A DNA stretch of 39,018 bases from a virus. The notes below the pieces were generated by a model, which was given only the letters and a program-made list of their open reading frames with translations, searched no databases and was not told the origin of the DNA. The position numbers were made by a program, and so were the translations under genes. Every line of letters begins with the position of its first letter. Positions within the stretch are counted from its first letter, which is position 1. The stretch spans positions 1-39,018 of IMG/VR virus record IMGVR_UViG_3300026320_000016; one strand, written 5' to 3'. Below, in pieces: positions 14,190-21,534 of this stretch.

Positions 14190-14414
14190 ATGGATAACCA
14201 GCACAAGAAAATCACCGGCTACCGCGATCTCTCGCAAGAAGAGATCGACCTCATCAACGCCATCAAGAAAGTCGGCGAGGATCTCGGCGGCCTGGTTGAG
14301 CGGGTGCAAATGATCAAGAGCGCGGATCCACGCTGGTGCGGCATCGCCAAGACTCACTTGCAGCAGGGCATGATGGCGCTGACCCGTGCCGTCGCCCAGC
14401 AGACGACGTTCTGA
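14190..14414 (+). CDS. acb2: Acb2-like cyclic-oligonucleotide sponge (anti-CBASS)
   Basis: A 74-residue protein that closely fits the Acb2 family (Acb2/Tad1 hairpin domain). Acb2 from Pseudomonas transposable phages forms a hexamer that sequesters CBASS signal molecules such as 3',3'-cGAMP and cyclic tri-adenylate, and so blocks abortive-infection defence. The family layout is visible: HKKITGYRDLSQEEIDLINAIK, a loop, then a second helix with LQQGMMALTRAVAQQTTF. Tyr11 and Lys26, reported as ligand contacts in Acb2 of PaMx33, are at the same positions here, to my recollection. The gene sits between the probable holin and the transglycosylase and shares one base with the latter. The family call is strong; activity in this phage is inferred. 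Confidence 0.85.
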   Translation: MDNQHKKITGYRDLSQEEIDLINAIKKVGEDLGGLVERVQMIKSADPRWCGIAKTHLQQGMMALTRAVAQQTTF

Positions 14415-15052
14415 TGAAGACCCGCCTCCAGAATTTCGCCGCCGCGCTTGCCCTGGTCCTCCTGGCCTTCATCATGTGGGCCGGCGTAGGTCGCCCGGCC
14501 CACGCGGCCGAAACGATCCCGCGCGAGGCGCGTGCTTTCCAGCGCGACTATGTGCGCATCTGTCATTCGGTGTGGAAGGCCGGCGCGCCCTGCGCCACGA
14601 TGGCCGCGCAGATCCACCAGGAGAGCGGCTGGAACTGCAACGCGCGCTCCTCGGTCGGCGCCCAGGGCTGCGCGCAGTTCATGCCGGCAACCGCGGCGGA
14701 TTATCCGGACGAGCAAGGCCGCGTGCTGCCGTCCGATCCGCGCTGGTCCTTCCTTGCGCAGAACCGTTATATGCACGCTTTGCATTCGAGAGCCAGCGCC
14801 GCCACGCCTTGCGACCGCATGTCGAAAGCCCTCGCCGCATATAACGGCGGCGAGGGCTGGCTGCGACGCGACGAGGCTCTCGCCGCGCGTCTCAAATTGG
14901 ATCCTCAGAAATGGGAAAGTGTCGCCCAGGTGAATGCGGGACGCGCGCCATCTGCTAAGACCGAAAACAACGGCTACCCGGCGCGCATCCTGTTTACGCT
15001 CGAACCGCGATACATCGCGGCACGCTGGGGGGCGGGTTCATGTACTCCGTGA
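14414..15052 (+). CDS. Endolysin: exported lytic transglycosylase (SLT domain)
   Basis: A 212-residue enzyme that cleaves the glycan strands of peptidoglycan. The N-terminus has a hydrophobic segment (FAAALALVLLAFIMWAGV) and a plausible signal cleavage site (RPAHA-AE), so it can reach the periplasm by Sec or act as a SAR endolysin. The catalytic domain has the SLT signature: AAQIHQESGWNCNARSSVGAQG with Glu at about residue 73 as catalyst, CAQFMPATAADY, and SKALAAYNGGEGWL. I chose the ATG at 14414, which overlaps the acb2 stop. It is followed directly by the Rz/Rz1 spanins. Confidence 0.9.
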   Translation: MKTRLQNFAAALALVLLAFIMWAGVGRPAHAAETIPREARAFQRDYVRICHSVWKAGAPCATMAAQIHQESGWNCNARSSVGAQGCAQFMPATAADYPDEQGRVLPSDPRWSFLAQNRYMHALHSRASAATPCDRMSKALAAYNGGEGWLRRDEALAARLKLDPQKWESVAQVNAGRAPSAKTENNGYPARILFTLEPRYIAARWGAGSCTP

Positions 15053-15564
15053 TCCCGGTCGGCTATCGGTGGCTGGCCATTATCGCGCTGGCCATCGTTA
15101 GCATTTTTGCGGGCTACGTCTGGGGCGTGAAGGCGGAGAGCAATCGCCGCGATGCGACGGAGCTGCGCGAGACCAAGCTGTACGTGAAGAAGGCCCAGAA
15201 GGTAGATGCCGCCCAGCAGGGCGTCGTCAAGAAAGCGGAAGCCCGTAAGGCTGCCGGCGCCCGGAAAGTAGAGGCCCTGCAGCAGGAGGTAAAGCAGCAT
15301 GCAGAAAAGATTCCTGATCCTGTTGATTGCAGCATTGACGCTCGCCGGTTGCGAGTCATTAACGAAGCCTTCGGAGCCGTCAGCGCCGGCGATCCCGGAG
15401 AGTCTCCTGGTCGAATGCCGGAGCGTGTCGCCCTTGACCTCGGGGCGCCATCAGACGCTGGAAGAATGGGCGCTGGCAAACGGGCCAAAGACAACGGACT
15501 GCGCGGACCGCCTGAAGGAGCTGATCGAGGCGGTGCGGAAGCGGCAGAAAATATTGAACCCTGA
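15040..15564 (+). CDS. Rz: Rz-like i-spanin
   Basis: A 174-residue inner-membrane spanin subunit. With Rz1 it bridges the envelope and disrupts the outer membrane at lysis. It has an N-terminal membrane anchor (WLAIIALAIVSIFAGYVWGV, about 10-29) and a periplasmic coiled coil (residues 30-105, rich in K, A, E and Q). The last third is Gly/Pro-rich, because this stretch also encodes Rz1 in another frame. It overlaps the endolysin gene by 13 bp. Confidence 0.82.
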   Translation: MYSVIPVGYRWLAIIALAIVSIFAGYVWGVKAESNRRDATELRETKLYVKKAQKVDAAQQGVVKKAEARKAAGARKVEALQQEVKQHAEKIPDPVDCSIDARRLRVINEAFGAVSAGDPGESPGRMPERVALDLGAPSDAGRMGAGKRAKDNGLRGPPEGADRGGAEAAENIEP

Positions 15565-15571
15565 TTCTTGA
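15299..15571 (+). CDS. Rz1: Rz1-like o-spanin lipoprotein, nested in Rz
   Basis: A 90-residue outer-membrane spanin. The signal peptide is MQKRFLILLIAALTLAGC, with lipobox LAGC and lipidated Cys18. A Pro-rich stretch (SEPSAPAIPESLL) follows, then a Cys pair (VECRSVS ... TTDCADR) and a C-terminal helix. It is read in the +1 frame inside Rz and extends 7 bp past the Rz stop. An embedded arrangement like lambda Rz/Rz1, although this Rz1 is longer than lambda's. Confidence 0.83.
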   Translation: MQKRFLILLIAALTLAGCESLTKPSEPSAPAIPESLLVECRSVSPLTSGRHQTLEEWALANGPKTTDCADRLKELIEAVRKRQKILNPDS

Positions 15572-15583
15572 ACAGGACCGACG

Positions 15584-15940
15584 ATGGGGATGGAAATGAA
15601 AATTGAATTTTGGCACCTCGTGACGCTGGCGGTGTTCATCATCACCGGCTATTGGGCGCTGACCAAGGTCATCATCAATCAGTTTTCCGAAAAGGTGGCC
15701 GGGATGAAAAAAGACCTGGAGAAAAAGATCGATGACCACGGCGCGTCGGTGGCCGATCACGGCAAGCGGCTGACCAAGGCCGAAAGCAATATTGCGGCGC
15801 TGCCGACGCAAGAAGACATGCATGGCATGCGCCAGGATATTACCGGCCTGGTGCGCGAGACCAGCTCGCAGAGTGCCACCCTCGTCGAAGTCAAACGCTC
15901 CCTCCATCAGATCTCCGATTTCCTGCTGAATCAAAAATAA
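15584..15940 (+). CDS. Mu gp25-like protein (DUF2730)
   Basis: A 118-residue protein of the DUF2730 family. It has an N-terminal membrane helix (FWHLVTLAVFIITGYWALTKVII, about 9-31) followed by a long soluble coiled coil (FSEKVAGMKKDLEKKIDDHGASVADHGKRL ... LVEVKRSLHQISDFLLNQK). In Mu this gene lies between the lysis genes and the terminase, as here. Its function is not established; a membrane role near lysis or DNA packaging is possible. The stop is directly followed by the next ATG. Confidence 0.82.
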   Translation: MGMEMKIEFWHLVTLAVFIITGYWALTKVIINQFSEKVAGMKKDLEKKIDDHGASVADHGKRLTKAESNIAALPTQEDMHGMRQDITGLVRETSSQSATLVEVKRSLHQISDFLLNQK

Positions 15941-16234
15941 ATGAACTTTCGAGAAGCCCTCACTGAGGACCGCCGCCTCACGATCCTGCGCCTGCTAGCG
16001 GAATCAGCGGGCTACAGCGCCAACCAATACCTGCTGCAGACGGCGCTGGGCCAGTTCGCGCATAACGTCTCGATGGACGTGCTGCGCTCCGATATCGCCT
16101 GGCTCAATGAGCAGGGCCTGGTGCACGCCAAAGAGACAGCCGGCGTGATGGTGCCGATCATGAGCGAGCGCGGTCTTGACGTGTCGCGCGGCGTGGCCAC
16201 CGTGCCCGGCGTCAAACGGCCCGCGCCGGAGTAG
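15941..16234 (+). CDS. Mu gp26-like winged-helix protein
   Basis: A 97-residue protein with an ArsR-like winged-helix fold: RRLTILRLLAESAGYSANQYLLQTALGQF, then DVLRSDIAWLNEQGLVHAKE and a strand wing (VMVPIMSERGLDVSRGVATVPGVKRP). In Mu-like phages this small protein lies between gp25 (DUF2730) and the small terminase. It was long annotated as a regulator, but its conserved place at the head operon suggests a packaging or head role. It precedes the GTG start of the small terminase by 2 bp. Confidence 0.8.
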   Translation: MNFREALTEDRRLTILRLLAESAGYSANQYLLQTALGQFAHNVSMDVLRSDIAWLNEQGLVHAKETAGVMVPIMSERGLDVSRGVATVPGVKRPAPE

Positions 16235-16236
16235 CC

Positions 16237-16827
16237 GTGGCCAAACCCTCAAGCATCAAGCAGCTGGACCCGCGCGTCCGCGCAGCGGTCGACGCCGCCA
16301 TCCGCGAGGACCGCGCCTCCATCAACGACATCGTCGCCGTCATCAAGGCGATGGGCGCCGAGGCATCGCGCAGCGCGGTCGGCCGCTACGTGCAAAACGC
16401 CAAGACGCAGATGCAGAAATACCGCGAGGCGCAGGAAGTCGCGAGGGTCTGGATCGGCAAGATGAAGGACGATCCCGAGAGCGACATGGGGCGCCTCGTC
16501 GCCGAAATGCTGCGCACCGTGGCTTTCCAGCAGATCGCCAACGATGAAGATGCCGCCAGCTCGCCGATGGAAATCATGCTGCTGTCGAAATCGCTCGAGC
16601 ATCTGGCGAAAAGCGAATCCGTCTCGCTGGCCCGGCAACTGAAAATCCGCGAGATCGTCAAGGCCGAGGCCGCGCTGCAAGTGCAAGCCGTGGGCAAGGA
16701 GCTGGGCCTTTCCGAAAGCGCCGTTGACGTTATCAAGCGCCGCATCCTGGGCATGAACCAAGGGCCAGCGCAACCGAAAGCCGCCGATGGCAAACAAAAA
16801 ACCAGCAAGCAAAAAGCCCGCGCTTAA
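16237..16827 (+). CDS. Small terminase subunit, Mu gp27-like (DUF3486)
   Basis: A 196-residue protein of the DUF3486 family. It recognises phage DNA for packaging and loads the large terminase. The N-terminal DNA-binding part has IKQLDPRVRAAVDAAIREDRASINDIVAVIKAMGAEASRSAVGRYVQNAK (residues 6-55). A helical central oligomerisation region follows, then a basic tail (QPKAADGKQKTSKQKARA). The start is GTG 16237. The 3' end overlaps the large terminase by 41 bp. Confidence 0.87.
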   Translation: MAKPSSIKQLDPRVRAAVDAAIREDRASINDIVAVIKAMGAEASRSAVGRYVQNAKTQMQKYREAQEVARVWIGKMKDDPESDMGRLVAEMLRTVAFQQIANDEDAASSPMEIMLLSKSLEHLAKSESVSLARQLKIREIVKAEAALQVQAVGKELGLSESAVDVIKRRILGMNQGPAQPKAADGKQKTSKQKARA

Positions 16828-18385
16828 GCGGGCCGTCGCCGCCGTTGTCACCGCCGTTGCCCTTGCAGCCGGTGCCGGCAGCGCCGCGCCTGCGGGCGCT
16901 GAAAGCACCGTCCCCGAGGTCCTGCTTGGTTATCAGCGCGCATGGGTCGCCGAGACCGCCGCCGTCGCCATCTGGGAAAAGTCCCGCCGCATCGGCGCGT
17001 CCTGGTGCGACGCCTGCGATTCCGTCCTGGAGGCCGCAGCGGCCGATGGCCAGGACGCCCTGTATATCGGCTACAGCGAGGACATGACGCGGGAATACAT
17101 CGACGACTGCGCGATGTGGGCAAAGGCCTTTCACCACGCCGCAGAAGCGATGCAGGAGGTCGTCTTCGTCGATACCGATAACGAAGGCAAGGATCCGAAA
17201 GAGATCAAGGCCTTCCGCATCGATTTCCCGAACGGGAAAAAGATTCTTGCATTGTCGTCGCGCCCACGCTCGATTCGCGGTAAGCAGGGTAAGGTCACTA
17301 TCGACGAGGCCGCGTTCCATGACGATCTGCCGGGCCTGCTGAAGGCGGCGCTGGCGCTGCTGATGTGGGGCGGCAAGATTCGCATCCTGTCCTCGCACAA
17401 CGGTGCCGACAATTATTTCAATCAGATCATCACCGACTGCCGCGCTGGCAAGTTCGACTATGCCGTGCACCGCACCACGCTCGATGACGCGCTGGCCGAT
17501 GGCCTATACGAGCGCATCTGCCTGGTCGGCGGGCAGGAGTACAGCAAAGCCGGCGAGGCCGAATGGCGCGCCACACTGCTGAAGCGCTACGGCGAATTCG
17601 CGGATGAGGAATTGTTCTGCATCCCGCGCGATTCTTCCGGCACTTGGCTGGGCCGGGCATTGATCGAAAGCTGCATGGTCGATGGTCCAATTCTTCGCTG
17701 GAAGTCCGCCAAGGGCTTTGTGCAATGGCCCGAGCATCTGCGCATCGCCGAGGCGAACGACTGGTGCGAAGGCAAGCTGCAGCCGCTGCTGAGGCTGCTC
17801 GACCCGGCGCAGATGTCGTTCTTCGGCGAGGACTTCGGTCGCCTCTCCGATCTGACCGTGTTGGCGCCGGCGCAACGATTGCAGAATCTGCGGCTGCGCG
17901 TGCCCTTCATTGTCGAGCTGGGCGATATGCCGTTTGAGCAGCAAAAGCAAATCCTCTTTTACCTGGTCGATCGCCTGCCGCGCTTCATGGCCGGTGCGCT
18001 TGATGCCGGCGGCAACGGCCAATACCTGGCGGAGGTCGCGCAGCAGCGCTATGGCCTGCGCATCGAGCAGATCAAATTCAGCGAGACCTGGTACCGGGAA
18101 AACACCGCGCCCTTCAAAGCCGCCTTCGAGGACCGCGCCATTGAGCTGCCGCGTGACGCGGACGTGCTGGATGACCTGCGCGCCTTCCAGATGGTGCGCG
18201 GCGTGCCTTGCGTGCCCGAAGGTCGCAAGAAGCAGGCGGATGGCACCACCCGCCACGGCGATGCCGGCATCGCGTTGCTGCTCGCGCACTACGCGTCCCG
18301 CATGGATATAACGCCGATGGAATTTGAAAGCGTCGGCACCGGCCGCCAAAGCGGCAACCTGGACGATTACCGGATGGTCGCCTGA
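16787..18385 (+). CDS. Large terminase subunit, Mu gp28-like
   Basis: A 532-residue packaging motor (ATPase plus nuclease). After an Ala-rich N-terminal stretch, the ATPase begins near LLGYQRAWV (about 46). The Walker A-like loop is EKSRRIGAS (64-72), Walker B is KVTIDEAAF (Asp173, Glu174), and the coupling motif is SSHNG (202-206). The nuclease domain shows GEDFGR and ALDAGGNG, and a final RHGDAGIALLLAH, giving the acidic triad expected for the RNase H-like fold. The first 40 residues look like a signal peptide, but a terminase is cytoplasmic; this is probably a low-complexity leader that arose in the overlap with the small terminase. Confidence 0.9.
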   Translation: MANKKPASKKPALKRAVAAVVTAVALAAGAGSAAPAGAESTVPEVLLGYQRAWVAETAAVAIWEKSRRIGASWCDACDSVLEAAAADGQDALYIGYSEDMTREYIDDCAMWAKAFHHAAEAMQEVVFVDTDNEGKDPKEIKAFRIDFPNGKKILALSSRPRSIRGKQGKVTIDEAAFHDDLPGLLKAALALLMWGGKIRILSSHNGADNYFNQIITDCRAGKFDYAVHRTTLDDALADGLYERICLVGGQEYSKAGEAEWRATLLKRYGEFADEELFCIPRDSSGTWLGRALIESCMVDGPILRWKSAKGFVQWPEHLRIAEANDWCEGKLQPLLRLLDPAQMSFFGEDFGRLSDLTVLAPAQRLQNLRLRVPFIVELGDMPFEQQKQILFYLVDRLPRFMAGALDAGGNGQYLAEVAQQRYGLRIEQIKFSETWYRENTAPFKAAFEDRAIELPRDADVLDDLRAFQMVRGVPCVPEGRKKQADGTTRHGDAGIALLLAHYASRMDITPMEFESVGTGRQSGNLDDYRMVA

Positions 18386-18472
18386 TGGTTGCCTGGTCAA
18401 ATTGGTCAAGGGCGCGCCAAGGCATTCAGCCCCCCAACCGGCCTAGTTCCGTAGCCGGACGCGCCATGCCCC

Positions 18473-18494
18473 CGTTTATGAACGTTTATAAACG
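18473..18494. repeat. Tandem/palindromic CGTTTAT repeat before the portal gene
   Basis: CGTTTATGAACGTTTATAAACG contains two CGTTTAT copies and the palindrome CGTTTATAAACG. It lies in the 148-bp gap between terminase and portal. A small hairpin (CCGGC/GCCGG, near 18438-18460) precedes it. It could be a binding site or part of a promoter; there is nothing else recognisable in this gap. Confidence 0.45.
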
Positions 18495-18533
18495 CCTGCA
18501 CGCGCGAATTTTTAACCGACCGAGGATTGCAAA

Positions 18534-20078
18534 ATGAGCGCCGCCACCAAACAAGCCGAAAAGTCCGGGCAACCCGCCGCGACCATCGCGCCGACTTTGC
18601 TTGAGATCGCAACGGTCGACAAGGATATTTTCTTCCCCGCCTACTTCGGCATCTTGCATCCGAATGACGATACCCTCACCACACGCGGCCAGGGCAAGGG
18701 CCTCAAGATTTATGACGAGCTGGAGCGGGATGGCGATGTATTTGGCGATCTGCAAAAGCGCAAGCTGGCCGTCATCGCCCGGCCCTGGCAAGTCAACCAG
18801 GCGTCCGATGACGCCCTGGATATTGCCGCCGCCGATATGGTCCGCCGCCAGTTTGAAGAGATCAACTTCGACAACCTCTGCCTGAATCTGCTTGACGGTC
18901 TTTTGAAGGGATATGCCGTTGCCGAGGTCATGTGGGACGCCGCGCCGGCCGAGATCGTAGCCACCGAACTCATCCCGCGCGACCAGCGGCGCTTCACTTT
19001 CGACAAGGAACGCAAGCTGCGGATGCTGACATTGGCGGACCTGGTGCGCGGCGAGGAGCTGCCGGACCGCAAGTTCATCGTCCACAGCTACGGCGCGAAG
19101 GACGCCAACCCCTTCGGCCTCGGTCTCGGCACCCGATTGTTCTGGCCGGTTTTTTTCAAGCGCCAGGACATTACTTTCTGGCTGACCTTCTGCGACAAGT
19201 TCGGCTCGCCGACGGCGGTCGGCAAATACCCGCCTGGATCGGTCGACGCTGACAAGAGCACGCTCAAGGCCGCGCTCGCGGCCATCGCGCAGGAGACCGG
19301 CGTAATCATCCCGGACGGCATGGCCATCGAGCTGCTGGAAGCGTCACGCACCGGCTCTACCGACGCCTACGAAAAGCTGGCCCGCTACATGGGCGAACAG
19401 ATTTCCAAAATCATTTTGGGCGAAGCCGAGTCCGCTCGCGCAAAAGGCGGCGCATTGGCCGCCGCTGCCAATACCCGCAACGAGGTCCGCCTGGAGCTGA
19501 CCCAGGCCGACAGCGATTTGCTCTGCGACACGCTCAATAAATCCCTCGTTCGCTGGCTGGTCGCCTACAACATGCCAGGCGCGCGGCCGCCGAAAGTCTG
19601 GCGCGATATCTCCGCCGAGGAAGACCTCAACCAGCGCGCCGACCGCGACGTGCAGGTCTACGGCATGGGTTTTAAGCCGACGTTGAAGTACATCAAGGAG
19701 ACCTACGGCGAAGGCTGGGAAGAGCGCAGCATGACCACCGGCGCCGCGTCCGTTGCGTCGGGCCAAGCCCCGCCGTTCGCGGCTGGCGCCGATCCCGCGT
19801 TCGCCGAGGGCGCCAATGGTGAAGTGCCGCCCGACCAGGCGGCCCTGGATAAAGCCCTGGCCGCAATCCCGGCCGCCGCGCTGCAGGCCCAGGTGCAGCA
19901 GATGCTGGCGCCGGTCATCAGGGCGCTGAACGAAAGCAAGGACGCCACCGAGGCCTTGGGCAAACTGGCCGATCTTTATCCAAAGCTGGATACCTCGCGC
20001 CTGGAAGACCTGCTCGCGCAGGCGATGTATGTATCCGATGTCTGGGGGAGGCTGAACGTTCAGGCAGAAAATGCCTGA
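18534..20078 (+). CDS. Portal protein, Mu gp29-like (DUF935)
   Basis: A 514-residue portal protein. A ring of twelve forms the DNA entry vertex, docks the terminase and later joins the tail. DUF935 features are visible: FPAYFGILHPNDDTL near the start, LERDGDVFGDLQKRKLAVIARPW (about 60-83), LLKGYAVAEVMWD, LIPRDQRRFTFDKE and FGSPTAVGKYPPG. The C-terminal quarter is Ala-rich and helical (ALAAIPAAALQAQVQQMLAPVIRAL), typical of the portal barrel and crown. It overlaps the MuF gene by 8 bp. Confidence 0.9.
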   Translation: MSAATKQAEKSGQPAATIAPTLLEIATVDKDIFFPAYFGILHPNDDTLTTRGQGKGLKIYDELERDGDVFGDLQKRKLAVIARPWQVNQASDDALDIAAADMVRRQFEEINFDNLCLNLLDGLLKGYAVAEVMWDAAPAEIVATELIPRDQRRFTFDKERKLRMLTLADLVRGEELPDRKFIVHSYGAKDANPFGLGLGTRLFWPVFFKRQDITFWLTFCDKFGSPTAVGKYPPGSVDADKSTLKAALAAIAQETGVIIPDGMAIELLEASRTGSTDAYEKLARYMGEQISKIILGEAESARAKGGALAAAANTRNEVRLELTQADSDLLCDTLNKSLVRWLVAYNMPGARPPKVWRDISAEEDLNQRADRDVQVYGMGFKPTLKYIKETYGEGWEERSMTTGAASVASGQAPPFAAGADPAFAEGANGEVPPDQAALDKALAAIPAAALQAQVQQMLAPVIRALNESKDATEALGKLADLYPKLDTSRLEDLLAQAMYVSDVWGRLNVQAENA

Positions 20079-20877
20079 GCCGGTCAATCTGTCGTTCGCC
20101 TTCAACCTCAAGCCTGCCGAGGTTCTGGCCTACCTACGCAAGAAAGGCTATCTGCTGCCGGACGCCTGGCTGGCACTGGCCGCCGAGGACCGCGCCCGCG
20201 CCTTCACCGTAGCCAACGTGGCCAAGGCCGATGTGCTGCTCGATATCCGCAACGAGCTGCTGCGTACCATCGAATCCGGCACCGGCTATGAAGGATTCCT
20301 GAAAGCGTTGATGCCGCGCCTCAAGGCAAAAGGCTGGTGGGGTATCGAGGAAACCATCGACGAAGAGACCGGCGAGGTCACCAGCAAGACCCTCGGCTCG
20401 CCTTGGCGCCTGGAAACGATCTACCGCACCAATGTGCAAACCGCGCGCATGGCCGGCCGCTTCAAGCAGATGCTGGCCAACGCCAGCAATCGGCCTTTCT
20501 GGCAATACAACGGCATCCTGGACCAGCACACGAGGCCTTATCATGCGGCTCTACAGGGCAAGGTATTCCGCTATGACGATCCGATCTGGGATGTCATTTA
20601 TCCGCCAAACGGCTTTAATTGCCGATGTTTTGTATTCGCGATGAACCAGCGAGACCTCGACAGGCTCGGTCTTAAAGTCACCAGCTCAGCCGGTCTGCTA
20701 AATATCGAAACGGTGGAGACCGCCAACGGCGAGCAGACGGTCGCGACGGTTCGCGTAGCGCAAGCCGTTGGCCGCGACAAAATGTTCCGCACCGATCCGG
20801 GCTTCGCCAACAATCCCGGCAAGGTGTTTTGGCCGGATGACGAGCTGCCGGCGAAGGAAGCGGAGCTGGGGGTATAG
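20071..20877 (+). CDS. Minor head protein, MuF (SPP1 gp7 family)
   Basis: A 268-residue head morphogenesis protein (Mu F-like). Such proteins enter the procapsid with the portal. It starts with a helical region (NLKPAEVLAYLRKKGYLLPD), then has the family core: ETIYRTNVQTARMAGRFKQM, RPFWQYNGILDQHTRPYHAALQGKVFRYDDPIWDVIYPPNGFNCRCFV (about 148-195). The His/Asp and Cys-x-Cys positions are the conserved MuF signature. No toxin domain is fused at the C-terminus, unlike some MuF proteins. Confidence 0.9.
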   Translation: MPEPVNLSFAFNLKPAEVLAYLRKKGYLLPDAWLALAAEDRARAFTVANVAKADVLLDIRNELLRTIESGTGYEGFLKALMPRLKAKGWWGIEETIDEETGEVTSKTLGSPWRLETIYRTNVQTARMAGRFKQMLANASNRPFWQYNGILDQHTRPYHAALQGKVFRYDDPIWDVIYPPNGFNCRCFVFAMNQRDLDRLGLKVTSSAGLLNIETVETANGEQTVATVRVAQAVGRDKMFRTDPGFANNPGKVFWPDDELPAKEAELGV

Positions 20878-20878
20878 C

Positions 20879-21418
20879 GTGGCTGGCGACGGCATCGTCA
20901 TCGATTACCAGGGCGCGGCCGTCAATGAATACCTGACCCAGCTCGCCATGCGCTGCGACGCGCCCGAGCCGGCGATGGGCGCGATTGCCGAGGAGCTGCT
21001 CGCTATCGTGCAAGGCAATTTTATTGCGAACGGCCGGCCGGCATGGGTGGCGCTTAAGCCCGCAACGGTTAAGGCGCGCGGCGGCAATGCCACGCCGATC
21101 CTTCGCGTGAAAGGCGACCTCTTCTCCTCGATCCAGCCGGAGCATGACGCCACATCCGCGCAGGTGGGCACGAATCTGATCAAAGCCCTGATCCTGAATT
21201 CGGGCGGCACCATCGACCGCGCCGCGTACTCCGTGCCCAATGTTGAATTCAAGGGCCGCAAGTTCGCCAAGAAGGGCAAGGGCACCAGCAAGAAGAATGT
21301 CACCATCGGCGCGCACAGCATCACCATCCCTGCACGGCCGTTCATGATGATCCCGGACGGTGAGGAAATCGGCATCATCGATATCCTGCGCAACTTCCTG
21401 ATCACGGGCCAGACCTAG
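20879..21418 (+). CDS. Phage virion morphogenesis protein, Mu G-like
   Basis: A 179-residue protein of the phage virion morphogenesis (gpG/tail-completion) family, from a GTG start one base after the MuF stop. Visible features are AIAEELLAIVQGNFIANGRPAWVALKPATVKARGG, LRVKGDLFSSIQPEHDATSAQVGTN, and TIPARPFMMIPDGEEIGIIDILRNFL at the end, where the 'PaRpF' motif is characteristic. In Mu it helps join head and tail. I preferred the GTG at 20879 to the longer in-frame start inside MuF. Confidence 0.85.
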   Translation: MAGDGIVIDYQGAAVNEYLTQLAMRCDAPEPAMGAIAEELLAIVQGNFIANGRPAWVALKPATVKARGGNATPILRVKGDLFSSIQPEHDATSAQVGTNLIKALILNSGGTIDRAAYSVPNVEFKGRKFAKKGKGTSKKNVTIGAHSITIPARPFMMIPDGEEIGIIDILRNFLITGQT

Positions 21419-21431
21419 CAAAAACATCCGC

Positions 21432-21469
21432 GCGGCGGTATCGTGGTGCCGCCGCTGCCGGGTCTTTTT
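21432..21469 (+). terminator. Hairpin terminator after the G gene
   Basis: A 7-bp GC stem (GCGGCGG, 21432-21438; CCGCCGC, 21449-21455) with a 10-nt loop is followed nine bases later by TTTTT. The T run is slightly distant, so termination may be partial. It ends the first head transcript just before leader copy B. Confidence 0.6.
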
Positions 21470-21481
21470 CTCTTAATTCAT

Positions 21482-21513
21482 TTTTTGAGATTTCTCCAAA
21501 GACTCTTCGCGCG
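21482..21513 (+). repeat. Duplicated 32-bp leader element, copy B
   Basis: It differs from copy A only at two adjacent bases (TT for CC). A perfect 7-bp stem-loop including one G-U pair (21516-21534, loop AATCT) follows and directly touches the ATG at 21535. The stem sequence differs from that of copy A while the pairing is kept, which argues for an RNA structure. No ordinary ribosome binding site is visible before this start. Confidence 0.8.
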
Positions 21514-21534
21514 TGGCCCGGCAATCTGCTGGGC

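Noticed and set aside
16787-16910. Signal peptide at the N-terminus of the large terminase
   Set aside because: It looks like one, but terminases act in the cytoplasm and the stretch lies partly in the overlap with the small terminase; it is low-complexity Ala-rich sequence.
17504-18409. A 301-codon minus-strand frame opposite the large terminase
   Set aside because: The plus-strand frame has all terminase motifs; the minus frame is an antisense artefact of high GC.
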